In this document: piece by piece, positions 23,914 to 32,058 of the stretch
Numbering within the stretch: position 1 is the first letter of the stretch
How the letters are laid out: each line of letters opens with the position of its first letter
Source: an uncultured Pseudomonadota bacterium
Lineage (GTDB): Bacteria > Pseudomonadota > Alphaproteobacteria > UBA3830
Assembly: GCA_902761495.1 (NCBI GenBank)
Contig: CACWKL010000007.1
Span: forward strand, 2,772 to 37,398
Reading direction: 5' to 3'
DNA length: 34,627 nucleotides
Position numbers and translations under genes: made by a program
The notes under the pieces: generated by a model
Told to the model about the DNA's origin: nothing
Database searches by the model: none
Seen by the model: only the letters and a program-made list of their open reading frames with translations

Positions 23914-25764
23914 ATGGATATCTCGGGTTTTGAATTGGCAAAACGGAATAACGAAAAGAAGGCTGTTGCAATGATTGTTGATGATCAAATTGTAGATCTT
24001 TCAACAATGGTGCCTGAAACAACAACTGCAGAATTCGTGACCAAACAGCATCCGAAAGCACTGGAGATATTCAGGCACACAACGGCTCACATAATGGCTC
24101 AGGCAATCAAGGAAATTTGGCCGTCCACTCAACTGGCGATCGGGCCAGTGATCGAAAACGGATTTTATTACGACATTTCCTGCGACCACCAACTGACCCC
24201 TGACGATTTTGCGAAAATCGAAAAGAGAATGAAGGAAATCATCAAGGAGAATTACAAAATCACAAGAGAAGTTCTCACAAAAGATGATGCGCTGAAACTT
24301 TTTGCAAACGATAAATTTAAGATCGAACTTATCACCGATTTGGACGTAAAAACCGTCAGCATCTATCGTCATCAGGATAAGTTTGTGGATCTTTGCCGCG
24401 GACCTCATCTTCCGTCGACGGGAACAGCGTCCCCTCATTTCAAAATCATGAAACTGGCGGGGGCTTATTGGCGCGGTGATTCGAAAAGAGAAATGCTGCA
24501 GCGAATTTATGCGACTTCTTGGTTCACCAAAGAAGATTTAGACACATACATCAAAAATTTGGAAGAAGCCGAAAAAAGAGATCACCGAAAAATCGCCAAA
24601 GAGATGGATTTGTTCCACATGCAGGAGGAATCGCCAGGATGTATTTTTTGGCATCCGAAAGGCTGGACGGTTTACAATGTCCTCAAAGATTACATCAGGA
24701 AGTGCATTTTGAAAGACGGATATAAGGAAGTTTGCACGCCGCAGCTGGTCGATAGAACTCTTTGGGAAGCCTCAGGACATTGGGAAAAATATCGCGAAAA
24801 CATGTTTATCGCGGAATCCGAAGACAGAATTCTTGCGGTAAAACCGATGAACTGCCCAGGAGCCATTCAGATTTTCAAGCAGGGAGTGAAGAGCTATCGC
24901 GATTTGCCTCTGCGTTTGGCGGAATTTGGTTATTGCCACAGAAACGAGCCGTCGGGTTCTCTTTACGGAACAATGCGAGTCAGAGGATTTACTCAAGACG
25001 ACGCTCATATTTTCTGTACACCCGATCAGATTAACAGCGAGACAAAAAAATTCTGCAGCCTGCTCGCAAAAATTTACAAAGATTTGGGATTCGAGAGTTT
25101 CTCGGTAAAATTTTCCGACCGTCCTGAGAAGAGAATCGGTACAGACGAGATTTGGGATCTGTCCGAAAAATTGCTACAGGAAGCTGTGACCGAGGCGGGT
25201 TTCGAATATACGTTGAATAAAGGAGAAGGTGCTTTTTACGGTCCGAAACTGGAATTTTCGCTAAAAGACAAAATCGGCAGAGAATGGCAGTGCGGAACCT
25301 TGCAGGTTGATTTCCAATTACCGCAAAGATTGGGTGCTTGTTACACGGGCGAGGACGGAGAAAAGCATCATCCGATCATGCTGCACCGCGCGGTGTTGGG
25401 ATCTCTCGAGAGGTTTTTCGGAATTTTGCTCGAAAATTACGCCGGAAGACTGCCGATGTGGTTGGCGCCTGTTCAAATTGTGTTCGCAACCATCACAAAC
25501 AGTTTCGATGGGTACGCTGAAGAGGTTTGCAGAAAATTCGAGGCGGCAGGAATTCGTTGCGAATTAGATACCCGATCGGAGAAAATTTCCTACAAAATCC
25601 GCAGCCATATTATGGAAAAAGTTCCTGTCATTGCAGTGATCGGAGAGAATGAACAAAACCGCAGGCAGTTGACTTTCCGCTACGCAAACGGAAGTCAGGA
25701 AACCTTTCCGGTTGACGAAGCGCTGAAAGTTATGTTGGAGAAGTGCGCGTCACCAAAGATTTAG
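23914..25764 (+). CDS. thrS: Threonine-tRNA ligase
   Basis: ThrRS charges tRNA-Thr and edits mischarged Ser. The product from ATG at 23914 (GGAG nine bases upstream) is 616 aa. It shows the editing-domain motif RHTTAHIMAQ, LCRGPHLPSTG and class II core residues: zinc ligands in KPMNCPG, DDAHIF and MLHRAVLGSLERF. The N-terminal TGS domain starts about 18 residues later than in E. coli and lacks the usual first strand pair (LPDG-type start). An in-frame stop lies just upstream of 23899, so this is not a misread start. Core identification is secure. Confidence 0.97.
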   Translation: MDISGFELAKRNNEKKAVAMIVDDQIVDLSTMVPETTTAEFVTKQHPKALEIFRHTTAHIMAQAIKEIWPSTQLAIGPVIENGFYYDISCDHQLTPDDFAKIEKRMKEIIKENYKITREVLTKDDALKLFANDKFKIELITDLDVKTVSIYRHQDKFVDLCRGPHLPSTGTASPHFKIMKLAGAYWRGDSKREMLQRIYATSWFTKEDLDTYIKNLEEAEKRDHRKIAKEMDLFHMQEESPGCIFWHPKGWTVYNVLKDYIRKCILKDGYKEVCTPQLVDRTLWEASGHWEKYRENMFIAESEDRILAVKPMNCPGAIQIFKQGVKSYRDLPLRLAEFGYCHRNEPSGSLYGTMRVRGFTQDDAHIFCTPDQINSETKKFCSLLAKIYKDLGFESFSVKFSDRPEKRIGTDEIWDLSEKLLQEAVTEAGFEYTLNKGEGAFYGPKLEFSLKDKIGREWQCGTLQVDFQLPQRLGACYTGEDGEKHHPIMLHRAVLGSLERFFGILLENYAGRLPMWLAPVQIVFATITNSFDGYAEEVCRKFEAAGIRCELDTRSEKISYKIRSHIMEKVPVIAVIGENEQNRRQLTFRYANGSQETFPVDEALKVMLEKCASPKI

Positions 25765-25819
25765 ATTGCTGATGCGAATTTAATTTTATATTATTGGCAT
25801 ACGAGTTTAGGAGTGTGTT

Positions 25820-27202
25820 GTGTTGTTAGATCTGATAGCTCAAAAGATTTCGGGGTTAAAGGATGTTCTGCCTCTCATAGAAGGCGGTAAGGGAATCTCA
25901 GTGTCCAATGGAGAAACCTGCGGAGCGTGGGCCGCGGCCGGTGCTGTCGGAACTTTTTCTGCCGTCAACGCTGATTCCTACGATGAAAAAGGCAACATTA
26001 TTCCGCAAATTTACCACGGAAAAACGAGACAGGAACGGCATCGCGAATTGGTTGAGTATGCCGTCGCTGGAGGAATCGCTCAGGCGAAAATCGCGCGCGA
26101 AAGATCCAACGGAAAAGGGCGAATTCACATGAACGCCCTCTGGGAAATGGGCAGTAGCCAAGAGGTCATAACACGAATTTTGGAAGGCGCAAAAGGGTGC
26201 ATCCACGGAGTAGTCTGTGGAGCCGGTATGCCTTACTCTCTTTCTGAAATCGCAGCGAAATTCGGTATCCACTACTACCCGATCGTTTCGTCGGCAAGGG
26301 CTTTCTCCGCACTATTCCGACGCTCATTCAAGAAGTGCATTGAGCTTCTGGGAGGCGTAGTTTATGAAGATCCATGGCTGGCGGGAGGTCACAACGGACT
26401 TTCCAACGCGGAATCTCCGAATAACCCGATGAATCCGTATCTGCGGTTGGTCGAATTGCGAAAAGTCATGAATTCTTTCAACCTAGTTTCGATTCCGATC
26501 ATCATTGCAGGAAGCGTTTGGTGGCTATCCGAATGGCAGGACTACATGAAAAATCCGGAAGTTGGGAATGTCGCGTTTCAGTTCGGAACTCGCCCAATTT
26601 TAACGACGGAATGTCCTGTTGCGAAAGCCTGGCAACCGAAATTGATGTCACTAAAACGCGGAGATGTGAAATTAACGACTCTCAGTCCGACGGGATTTTA
26701 TTCCTCAGCTATCAATAACGAAATGATTTCGAATTTATTGGCACGCCAAGAGAGACAAGCTCCAATTGTCGAAATTTCCGAACTGAAAGTGAAAGTATTC
26801 GGTCGCGAAGTTTGCTTGGACAGCGATTACACGGAGAGAGTAAACCAGTGGATTTCAAACGGCTTCACTACGGCAATGTTAACTCCGGAAAACACCGTTG
26901 TTTTTGTAAAACCTGAAGAGTCGCAGACCATTCTCAAAGATCAGAGAGATTGCTGCGGATGTCTGAGTGCATGTCACTTCAGCAGTTGGTGCCAAACGAA
27001 GGGGGCGACTGGGAAAATTCCAGACCCGCGCAGTTTTTGCATACAAAAAACATTGCAAAGCGCAGCCCATGGCGGAAATTTGGACGAAAGTTTAATATTC
27101 GCGGGACATTCGGCTTATCGATTTGCGGAAGATCCTTTCTATGAGAACAATTTCATTCCGACGACTCAGCAACTAATCGACAGAATTCTTACGGGATTTT
27201 AA
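25820..27202 (+). CDS. Nitronate monooxygenase-family FMN protein
   Basis: The 460-aa product belongs to the nitronate monooxygenase (2-nitropropane dioxygenase-like) TIM-barrel family, which uses FMN. Blocks characteristic of the alphaproteobacterial form are present: EGGKGISVSNGETCGAWAAA, VCGAGMPYSLSEIAAKFG, ARAFSALFRRSFKK, EDPWLAGGHNGLSNAE, AFQFGTRPILTTE. A Cys-rich segment (CCGCLSACHFSSWCQ) near the C-terminus is a family trait and might bind metal. The start is GTG at 25820 with AGGAG seven bases upstream. It overlaps the next gene (TAATG). The natural substrate of this subgroup is not known; an enoyl-reductase-like role has been discussed for relatives. Confidence 0.85.
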   Translation: MLLDLIAQKISGLKDVLPLIEGGKGISVSNGETCGAWAAAGAVGTFSAVNADSYDEKGNIIPQIYHGKTRQERHRELVEYAVAGGIAQAKIARERSNGKGRIHMNALWEMGSSQEVITRILEGAKGCIHGVVCGAGMPYSLSEIAAKFGIHYYPIVSSARAFSALFRRSFKKCIELLGGVVYEDPWLAGGHNGLSNAESPNNPMNPYLRLVELRKVMNSFNLVSIPIIIAGSVWWLSEWQDYMKNPEVGNVAFQFGTRPILTTECPVAKAWQPKLMSLKRGDVKLTTLSPTGFYSSAINNEMISNLLARQERQAPIVEISELKVKVFGREVCLDSDYTERVNQWISNGFTTAMLTPENTVVFVKPEESQTILKDQRDCCGCLSACHFSSWCQTKGATGKIPDPRSFCIQKTLQSAAHGGNLDESLIFAGHSAYRFAEDPFYENNFIPTTQQLIDRILTGF

Positions 27203-27927
27203 TGCGCATTGCAAAAAAGATAGCGGAAAGCGGTGCGGCGTCACGTCGGGAAGCGGAAGGATTGATCGCGGAAGGCAGAGTCTGCGTTAACGGAGAAGTT
27301 ATCACGACTCCTGTATTTTTTGTAGATGATTCTCACGAAATAACGATCGACGGCAAGCCAATCGGCAAGAAATCCGAAAATTTAATCGTCTGGAAAATGA
27401 ACAAACCGAAGGGATATCTCACCACAAAACGTGACCCGAAAGGAAGAAAAACCGTGTTCGATTTGTTCCCGAAAATGAGCGACAGACTGCTCTACATTGG
27501 TCGACTGGATTACAACTCCGAAGGGTTGCTGTTGTTCACCAACGACGGAAATTTTTCGCGCAAATTGGAACTTCCTTCCACAGGATTATCCCGCTCTTAC
27601 AAAGTGAGATTTCACGGCAATCTAACAAAAGAAAAGATCGAAAAATTGAAAAAAGGAGTGACTGTCAACGGAATCAACTACGGTCCGATTGATGCGAAAA
27701 TCATAAAACAGGACAAGTCGAACAACTGGGCGATTTTAACTCTGAAAGAAGGAAAAAATCGAGAAATCCGCAAAGTCTTGGAATCCCTGGGTTGCACCGT
27801 CAACCGACTGATCCGTGTAAGCTATGGAACGATTTCCCTTGGCGATTTGCAAGCGGGAAAAGTCGAGAAGTTATCCGAAAATGAAGTCAGAAAATTGATG
27901 AAAGCTTCTAAAAAATCCGAAATTTAA
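27202..27927 (+). CDS. Pseudouridine synthase, RsuA/RluB family
   Basis: The 241-aa product has an N-terminal S4 RNA-binding domain (RIAKKIAESGAASRREAEGL, about 1-60) and the RsuA/RluB catalytic domain with MNKPKGYLTT and GRLDYNSEGLLLFTNDG, where Asp is the catalytic residue. The end has EGKNREIRKVLESLG. Such enzymes modify 16S (RsuA) or 23S (RluB, RluE, RluF) rRNA. The fuller S4 domain and GRLDYNSEGLL favour RluB, but this is not decisive. ATG overlaps the stop of the upstream gene. Confidence 0.93.
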   Translation: MRIAKKIAESGAASRREAEGLIAEGRVCVNGEVITTPVFFVDDSHEITIDGKPIGKKSENLIVWKMNKPKGYLTTKRDPKGRKTVFDLFPKMSDRLLYIGRLDYNSEGLLLFTNDGNFSRKLELPSTGLSRSYKVRFHGNLTKEKIEKLKKGVTVNGINYGPIDAKIIKQDKSNNWAILTLKEGKNREIRKVLESLGCTVNRLIRVSYGTISLGDLQAGKVEKLSENEVRKLMKASKKSEI

Positions 27928-27978
27928 TTATTTTTTAACATTCGACTGAAACAATATCTCCGAAATGGGAGAAGAAAT

Positions 27979-28827
27979 ATGTTAAATCTTAGACTAAACA
28001 GTCAGAATTTTTGGATTGTTACTTTAATATCCGCCTTGATGCTGATATTGATTGCTGAGCAGCGTAGCCATCGTAAATTATTAAATAATATCCGAAATAC
28101 TTTTGAATCAATCGGGGAAAAAAGTAATCTCGATAACCGTAGACTATTAAATTTCCTCTCCATGCCATCGGATAAAATCGTCAATATAGGATGTGCAAAA
28201 TTTTATGTTCCCAATTACCCCATCGATCTTATTCAGTCAGAAATAGTCGATAACGGAACTTTTTATGAAATCGATTTACTGAAAGAATTACAATCTTATA
28301 TCAAAAAAAATGCCGTGATTTTAGATATCGGAGCAAACATAGGCAACCATTCGGTCTACTGGGCCGTGAAAACCGATGCTAAACGAATTTATTCCTTTGA
28401 ACCGGTAAGAGATTTTTTTAAAATTCTCCAAAAAAACGTGGAGATTAATAACCTGATCAATAAAATAAAGATCCTTAACATAGGTTTGAGTGACAAAAAA
28501 ATTAACGGCAGTATCTCTTCCTACGATAGAACAAATATCGGGGAAACACATGTTAAACAAGATCCAAACGGAAATTTGTTACTGGAGAAGTTGGACAATA
28601 TAAAAATCGAAGAAAATGCCGTAGATTTTGTAAAAATTGATGTAGAAGGGCATGAATTAGAGGTATTGCAAGGAGCCAGAGAGACCTTGATAAAATACAA
28701 ACCGACAATCTTTATAGAGATATTTCCCGATAAAAAACCGAAAGTTCATGAATATCTAACAAATTTGGGTTATCGATTAGAAAAAAGTTTTGTGGGAAAT
28801 AATTATCTATACGTTTTTAATTCATAA
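27979..28827 (+). CDS. FkbM family methyltransferase, membrane anchored
   Basis: The 282-aa product begins with a membrane segment (FWIVTLISALMLILIAEQ), then a SAM-dependent methyltransferase core. Motif I is ILDIGANIGNHSVYW (116-128), followed by IYSFEPV and, near the C-terminus, VDFVKIDVEGHELEVLQGA, which is typical of FkbM. Members often O-methylate sugars of polysaccharides or lipids. GGGAG lies seven bases before the start. With the downstream GtrII-type transferase it suggests a surface-glycan decorating pair. Substrate is unknown. Confidence 0.87.
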   Translation: MLNLRLNSQNFWIVTLISALMLILIAEQRSHRKLLNNIRNTFESIGEKSNLDNRRLLNFLSMPSDKIVNIGCAKFYVPNYPIDLIQSEIVDNGTFYEIDLLKELQSYIKKNAVILDIGANIGNHSVYWAVKTDAKRIYSFEPVRDFFKILQKNVEINNLINKIKILNIGLSDKKINGSISSYDRTNIGETHVKQDPNGNLLLEKLDNIKIEENAVDFVKIDVEGHELEVLQGARETLIKYKPTIFIEIFPDKKPKVHEYLTNLGYRLEKSFVGNNYLYVFNS

Positions 28828-28881
28828 CACGATGTACTTTGAGATGATCAATATCGAAAAACCATACGACGGAGGAATATA

Positions 28882-30441
28882 ATGTTTAACGAAATCAATC
28901 TATTTGACAATAAAAACAGAGACTTACTCAAATGCTTTTTGTTCTTCTTTGTTGTTGCGATTTGCAGCTATCTGTCTCTTATGGTTTCGTTTTGTCCGTT
29001 CAGTGATGATGTGTGCAGATATTTGGTGAATAGTCATGTTGGAACATTCGCATCTAACCGAATTTTTACCTTCTTGATTGAAACTTTCGCGTATTTATCC
29101 AATGTTATTACCGATGCGGCACCTTTTTCTTACGTTTTAGCATGCGCGTTTCTCGCTTACGGAGCTGTTGTTTGTTTGAAAATTTTCAAGGTAAACCTGA
29201 ATAGTAAACTGGAAGTCGCGTGTTTTGTTCCGGTCGTAGCCACCCCGTACATGTTCGAAATAATGATGTTCAGGTTTGATAATCCGTTCAGCACATTGGC
29301 TTTACTCTTTTGTATTGTCGCAGCTTATATATCGACACAGAACAGTAGAAAGTTATTGTTTACTCAAACGGGAATATTTTTCCTTTCGTTGTTTATATAT
29401 CAGCCAGCATCATCCGCCTATTTTATTTTGGGAATGTATAAATTCTTGGAAGAAATACGAGCAGGACGATATTTTACTCAAACGATTTCAAAAATGCGAT
29501 ATTGGATATATACGGTACTGATTTCAGTTGTTGCATATATCCCCTTCACTTACTTATTTAACTATCGCGTTACAGAAGACGGATCAATGCTAGCCCTTCC
29601 TTTCAATACTAAAAATATAGATATTATTTTAGGAAACATCGGTACATACTATTCAAACTTGTACACGGATTGGTCCCAAAATACTGCTGGAATTTTATTC
29701 TTTTTCATTTTTTTCATCTCCGTTTTGTACTCCGCAATAAAAATCAAAAAGTTTTCTTCCATTTGTGTTTACTTAACAGGAGTTTTTGTGCTCACTTTGT
29801 GTCCTCTCGGAGCAAGTACAGTACTCAAGAACTTAATTTGTAATGAAACCATTCCTCCGCGAAGTCTCTACAGTATAGGAATTTTAATTTCCGGAGCTCT
29901 CTATGGGACATCTCTGTTATTTAGAGTTTCAGAAAAAGCTTATGGATTTTACAGTTTTGTTATAACTTCCCTTTGCTTTTGGAATATGATTTTTTTGAAT
30001 TCTGCTGCAAATGTTATTCACTGCTATCACATATTGCAATGGCACGTATTGTACGACGTATCGAAAGACATTCATGAAATAAGAGAGAAAAATAAAAACT
30101 TATCTGGATTTTGTTGCACAGGAAATCTGCAAACCTATGCAATGAATAATTTCGTAAAATTATATCCGATTATTAACAGGATTATACCTGAACAGTGGTA
30201 TATTCCTACTATGTGCCAAATCGCGCTAATCGATTACAAGTTTGCCGAGAGCTTCATAAAATATTTTCCCGTAGATAAAATTTTTGATCAAAATAAATAT
30301 AATCGCAAAAGACTGGCTAAATCCTCCTCGCTATACGACATTTTCATTTGGGACGAAAAAGGAATAGAGGTCAACTTTAAAAGTTCTCACAAAAATTTAA
30401 TCAAAGATTTGAACTACGCTCAAATAGGAAACGAAGACTAA
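28882..30441 (+). CDS. GtrII-type glucosyltransferase, polytopic membrane protein
   Basis: The 519-aa product has about ten hydrophobic segments and an Asp-Asp-x-x-x-Arg element early on (PFSDDVCRYLVN, residues 39-50), followed by SNRIFTFLIE. This fits the GtrII-type (serotype conversion) glycosyltransferases, which add glucose to O-antigen or other glycans from a lipid carrier in the periplasm. The C-terminal 120 residues are hydrophilic. GGAGG lies six bases before the ATG. The usual gtrA-gtrB flippase and bactoprenol glucosyltransferase are not adjacent, so it would depend on partners elsewhere. Family confidence is moderate to good. Confidence 0.75.
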   Translation: MFNEINLFDNKNRDLLKCFLFFFVVAICSYLSLMVSFCPFSDDVCRYLVNSHVGTFASNRIFTFLIETFAYLSNVITDAAPFSYVLACAFLAYGAVVCLKIFKVNLNSKLEVACFVPVVATPYMFEIMMFRFDNPFSTLALLFCIVAAYISTQNSRKLLFTQTGIFFLSLFIYQPASSAYFILGMYKFLEEIRAGRYFTQTISKMRYWIYTVLISVVAYIPFTYLFNYRVTEDGSMLALPFNTKNIDIILGNIGTYYSNLYTDWSQNTAGILFFFIFFISVLYSAIKIKKFSSICVYLTGVFVLTLCPLGASTVLKNLICNETIPPRSLYSIGILISGALYGTSLLFRVSEKAYGFYSFVITSLCFWNMIFLNSAANVIHCYHILQWHVLYDVSKDIHEIREKNKNLSGFCCTGNLQTYAMNNFVKLYPIINRIIPEQWYIPTMCQIALIDYKFAESFIKYFPVDKIFDQNKYNRKRLAKSSSLYDIFIWDEKGIEVNFKSSHKNLIKDLNYAQIGNED

Positions 30442-30507
30442 AATTTAATCAAATTAGTGAATTATTAACCAATTTTCTATACCATAGATGTAAGATTAAA
30501 GGAAAAT

Positions 30508-31911
30508 ATGATGAAAAAAATGGCATTAAGTGCGTTATGTTTATTGATGGCGGCATGCTCAACGGAAAAAAATTGCTATCGAGAAAATTGTTTCATCACT
30601 GAAACTGAAATGACGGCGGACATGCAGAAAATCCGGTCGATTTTGCTGAAATATTATCGAAAAATATCCCAAAAACAGTTGGAATATGATCTGAAGTTCA
30701 CCCAAGCCTCTTGTAAGTTATTCGGAAAAAACAATAAGCAACTCAACAAAGAAATCGATAAATTGAAAAAAATTTACGAAAGCGAAAAGCAGATGAAAAA
30801 GGATATAAAATTAAACAAAGATTTGAAGAAATCCTTAAAAGGACTGAAGCTTGACTATAAGCAAGTGGTATTACTAGCGAAAGAATTAGAAATTGATTAT
30901 GCCAAACTCAAAAAAGAAGAAGAGGAAAAGTTTGCCCCATATAAGGCTCGAGCACTTGAAATCATAAAGATCATTAATAGACAAAATCAAAAACAAGATA
31001 ACTGGGCCTATGTACATATTCAAGAAGGGTTGGAATTCTCAACGCGATTCGAGTTGCTTTATAAAATGAGAGATATAGTATACGGCAATTACAATAAATT
31101 TAGTTCTTACACTTTATTGATCGATATGCTAGAAGGTCTGATTTCTGACGGCACGTTGGTCGATTCGTTTCTAGAAAATCATCCCCTATTCAAAGATGAG
31201 ACTTTTTTCATACCTTTCCATTACTATATTGATGGGTTTATTCCGCGAATAACCAATATGGAAGTCATGTTTGATACTGTACGAGAGGCAGCGATGAACG
31301 ACAAAATCAGCAAGCAAAAACTGTCCGATTTAGTCGAAAAAATATCCAGATATTTAAGGGAAATGATATCGAGTATTGCAATAATTCAGCATGATATTAC
31401 GGACAGCATTGATCATGATTCTTGGGAAAATTCCTACAGAGAAAGCAAATGGAATAATTTTAGCAAAGGCAATCGATATATCATCACGGATTTGGTCGAC
31501 AAAAATCCGAAATTTGAAGATTTTGATCGCAAAATCGATAAATTGGCGACACGCATTGCTTATCAAACTTATTACAAAGTGAATATTATCCGATTCCTTT
31601 ATAAAGAATGGCGTGACGCATACTATTCTCAGGTGAAAGAGTTGCTTGCAAATACGGTTAAGCTCGCTGACAAATTGCACGAAATGATCAAGGACGAGGA
31701 AATTACCGCAACAACTCCGGACAAACGCAGATATGAACATAGAAGGAACATAGAAAACATCTCAAATATAAATGAAATCGCGAAAATCGGAGTCGAGAAA
31801 ATTATTCCACCTGCGGATTGCTATGTCGATTCTCAGGAAGAGATAAAAAACTCGATCCACAAAAGCTTTTTGCAAACTCGAGACGCTTACTTAAAAAATT
31901 TGAGCAAGTGA
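30508..31911 (+). CDS. Predicted lipoprotein, helical, unknown function
   Basis: The 467-aa product has a lipoprotein signal (MKKMALSALCLLMAAC, lipidated Cys17). A long charged helical body follows, with a likely coiled coil at about residues 60-150 (KEIDKLKKIYESEKQMKKDI) and further helical repeats. I recognise no domain. Alternate ATG codons are at 30508 and 30511, with AAGGA close upstream. It is the last plus-strand gene before the terminator at 31934. The spacing from the GtrII-type gene (66 bases) allows a promoter, but none is clear. Sorting to the outer membrane would use the LolA encoded at 16006. Confidence 0.7.
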   Translation: MMKKMALSALCLLMAACSTEKNCYRENCFITETEMTADMQKIRSILLKYYRKISQKQLEYDLKFTQASCKLFGKNNKQLNKEIDKLKKIYESEKQMKKDIKLNKDLKKSLKGLKLDYKQVVLLAKELEIDYAKLKKEEEEKFAPYKARALEIIKIINRQNQKQDNWAYVHIQEGLEFSTRFELLYKMRDIVYGNYNKFSSYTLLIDMLEGLISDGTLVDSFLENHPLFKDETFFIPFHYYIDGFIPRITNMEVMFDTVREAAMNDKISKQKLSDLVEKISRYLREMISSIAIIQHDITDSIDHDSWENSYRESKWNNFSKGNRYIITDLVDKNPKFEDFDRKIDKLATRIAYQTYYKVNIIRFLYKEWRDAYYSQVKELLANTVKLADKLHEMIKDEEITATTPDKRRYEHRRNIENISNINEIAKIGVEKIIPPADCYVDSQEEIKNSIHKSFLQTRDAYLKNLSK

Positions 31912-31933
31912 GTTTTTAATTTGAAATAAAAAC

Positions 31934-31960
31934 TCCCCGAAAGAGCACAGCCTTCGGGGA
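31934..31960. terminator. Bidirectional intrinsic terminator between convergent genes
   Basis: TCCCCGAA (31934-31941) pairs perfectly with TTCGGGGA (31953-31960) around an 11-base loop. A short T-rich run (TATTTT) follows on the plus strand, and a better one (GTTTTTATTT) on the minus strand. It lies between the lipoprotein stop at 31911 and the stop of the minus-strand gene at 32059, so it can serve both. Confidence 0.85.
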
Positions 31961-32058
31961 TATTTTCAGATCAAATAAATCAAAAACAAACCAAACTTTT
32001 AGAGAAAAACTTCACGCTTTAAAAGCATACTTTCTCTCTCTTAAGAGATTGATAACCA

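Noticed and set aside
24001..24438. 145-codon minus-strand open frame inside thrS
   Set aside because: Shadow of the thrS coding frame; no recognisable domain.
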